This document shows positions 5,728 to 7,031 of a stretch of 7,031 nt of DNA, in pieces (position 1 is the stretch's first letter; each line of letters opens with the position of its first letter). Under the pieces are notes generated by a model that saw only the letters and a list, made by a program, of their open reading frames with translations, made no database searches and was not told where the DNA came from. The position numbers and the translations under genes were made by a program. The stretch covers positions 592 to 7,622 of the forward strand of contig DUJI01000276.1 of the NCBI GenBank assembly GCA_013329855.1, read 5' to 3'. Source of the stretch: Thermoplasmata archaeon (lineage in GTDB: Archaea; Thermoplasmatota; Thermoplasmata; RBG-16-68-12).

Positions 5728-7031
5728 CGGAGCGCCTCCTGGACTGCGGACTTCATCGCCGGCAAGGGCGCGGCCTTTCCGGTCCAGAGCTCGAAGGAGG
5801 CCGCGGCCTGCTGGAGGAGCATGTCGAGGCCGTTGGTCCGTCGGATGCCCCGGCGCCTCGCGGCTTCCAGGAGGGGGGTCTCCGGGGGGTTGTACACGAG
5901 ATCGTAGACGAACCGCACGCGGTCCAGCGAGGTTTCCGGGATGGGCAAGGCCGGCTCCGCACCGCGGGTCCCCACGGAGGTGGCGTTCACCAGGAGATCC
6001 CAGGGTCCCTTTCGCGGGACGTCCTCGAGGCCAAGGACGGAGACCCCGTCGTCGAAGGCATCCGCCAGGGTCTCCGCGCGGTCAGGGGTGCGGTTCGCGA
6101 CGTGGACTTTCGCTCCTTCTCGGAGAAGCACATGGACCACGGCCTTCGCCGCGCCGCCCGCACCGAGGACCAGCGCGGTGCGGTCCCCGAGCCGCAGGCC
6201 GAGGGACCGCAGGGACATGCGGAAGCCGAAGACATCCGTGTTGTGACCCTTGGTCCACCCCTCCTTGGCCACGACCGTGTTCACGGCCTCGAGGGCCTCC
6301 GCGTCGCCGTCGAGCTCGTCCATGAGCTCCGCGACGGCCTCCTTGTAGGGAATCGTGACATTGAGGCCCCGCACGCGGAGGCGTTCCGCCGATTCGAGGA
6401 AGGGCTCCAGCGACCCGCGCGGTACGTCGAAGGGCAGGTAGGCCCCGGGCAGGCGGAGGGCCTGGAGCGCGGCCTCGTGGATCTGCGGCGAAAGGGAATG
6501 CCCGAGGGGGTGGCCCAGCAATCCGAGGACGAACGCGTCCTTGGCCCGGAGGCGCAGCGCGGTCGCCAGGGCGAGCTGACCGGGCGCCGTGGACCGGTTG
6601 CCCACGGCGTACTGGAACTCCTGGCCCGCGTCCGCGGCCAGGACCCGGATGAGCATGCCGGGGTCCCCCATCCCGAGCAGCACGAAGCGACGAGACGTCC
6701 GCTCCCGCGCAAGATCGACCAGATCCGCCGCGGCCTCTACGGAGACCGCGGGGACGGCCACCTTGCCGACGGTCCCCGCGCTCAGGCAGGCGTCGAGGAT
6801 CTCGGCGACCTCGTCCGTCTCTGCGGGGCGATCGAAGTGGTGGGAGACCAGGAGGTCCTTCGCGCGGCTCTTCGCGGTCTTCGCGTACTCCTCGAGGTGA
6901 CCGGCGTCCGTCGTGAGCTCGACGTCCACGTAGCGGAAGGGCAGGTGGCACGCTTCGCGCAGCAGCGCGTGGCGCGCACCACCGGCGACAGGATGGAGGC
7001 CGCCCTGGGAGGACGACCGCAGGGTCGCGAT
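5724..7031 (-). CDS. aroDE: Bifunctional 3-dehydroquinate dehydratase (type I)-shikimate dehydrogenase fusion, 5'-partial
   Basis: The frame is open to the window edge and encodes 435 visible residues; the true start lies outside. Numbering is from the first visible codon (7031-7029). Residues 1 to about 160 are a type I dehydroquinase, which dehydrates 3-dehydroquinate to 3-dehydroshikimate through a lysine Schiff base. Visible are the VDVEL strand (35-39), the S-x-H motif with H65 as the likely catalytic His, K90 in GKVAVPA as the likely Schiff-base Lys, a substrate-binding Arg near 129 and the STAPGQ segment (147-152). Residues from about 166 to 435 are NADPH-dependent shikimate dehydrogenase (AroE): GHSLSP (177-182), NVTIPYKE with catalytic K230, NTD with catalytic D266, the nucleotide loop GAGGAAK (290-296), NRT (313-315, usual for NADP), and NGLDMLLQQA near the C-terminus. 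The two domains run together without a stop, so this is a real fusion. The first strand and the conserved Glu/Arg of the dehydroquinase, roughly 60-90 residues, are missing only because the window ends. It overlaps the next gene by ATGA. Confidence 0.95.
   Translation of the reverse strand: MATLRSSSQGGLHPVAGGARHALLREACHLPFRYVDVELTTDAGHLEEYAKTAKSRAKDLLVSHHFDRPAETDEVAEILDACLSAGTVGKVAVPAVSVEAAADLVDLARERTSRRFVLLGMGDPGMLIRVLAADAGQEFQYAVGNRSTAPGQLALATALRLRAKDAFVLGLLGHPLGHSLSPQIHEAALQALRLPGAYLPFDVPRGSLEPFLESAERLRVRGLNVTIPYKEAVAELMDELDGDAEALEAVNTVVAKEGWTKGHNTDVFGFRMSLRSLGLRLGDRTALVLGAGGAAKAVVHVLLREGAKVHVANRTPDRAETLADAFDDGVSVLGLEDVPRKGPWDLLVNATSVGTRGAEPALPIPETSLDRVRFVYDLVYNPPETPLLEAARRRGIRRTNGLDMLLQQAAASFELWTGKAAPLPAMKSAVQEALR

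Noticed and set aside
4657..5907. Plus-strand open frame of 416 codons opposite shikimate kinase and parts of its neighbours.
   Set aside because: Antisense shadow caused by high GC; composition is not protein-like.
5724..6929. Complete shikimate dehydrogenase starting at GTG 6929.
   Set aside because: The frame stays open to the window edge, and upstream codons give dehydroquinase-like sequence (IATLRSSSQGG...). The GTG encodes the Val of the conserved VDVEL strand, so it is internal.

Overview
The window is one gap-free, single-strand gene cluster for aromatic amino acid biosynthesis with the first two aspartate-pathway genes attached. All seven genes are on the minus strand, so transcription runs from base 7031 toward base 1. 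The DNA is very GC-rich, with mostly G or C at third codon positions. The shikimate kinase belongs to the GHMP superfamily, which is the archaeal type, and the gene order resembles archaeal aro clusters. I therefore infer a high-GC archaeon, probably a euryarchaeote or Thermoplasmatota-like lineage. The lineage is inference and cannot be fixed from this window.

Layout in transcription order: (1) a 5'-truncated 3-dehydroquinate dehydratase-shikimate dehydrogenase fusion (7031-5724); (2) archaeal GHMP shikimate kinase (5727-4870); (3) EPSP synthase (4873-3602); (4) chorismate synthase, apparently with a CTG start (3605-2532); (5) a chorismate mutase-prephenate dehydrogenase fusion (2535-1468); (6) aspartate-semialdehyde dehydrogenase (1471-407); (7) the N-terminal part of aspartate kinase with a TTG start (414-1, running off the window). 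Together they encode every step from 3-dehydroquinate to 4-hydroxyphenylpyruvate, the immediate precursor of tyrosine, plus aspartate to aspartate semialdehyde. No prephenate dehydratase, aminotransferase or early-pathway gene (DAHP or DHQ synthase, or their archaeal replacements) lies inside the window.

There is no intergenic DNA. Five junctions are 4-bp NTGA start/stop overlaps (ATGA, GTGA, CTGA, GTGA, GTGA) and the sixth is an 8-bp overlap with a TTG start. Shine-Dalgarno motifs lie inside the end of each upstream gene, and four of six have GGAGG exactly 7 nt before the start codon. This points to one polycistronic mRNA with translational coupling. No promoter, terminator, RNA gene, repeat, mobile element or CRISPR was seen. 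The most notable points are the apparent CTG start (or possible -1 frameshift) of chorismate synthase, the repeated junction signature, and the attachment of the aspartate-semialdehyde genes to an aromatic operon. The last point fits, but does not prove, the archaeal route that builds 3-dehydroquinate from aspartate semialdehyde. I see no clearly undescribed system here.
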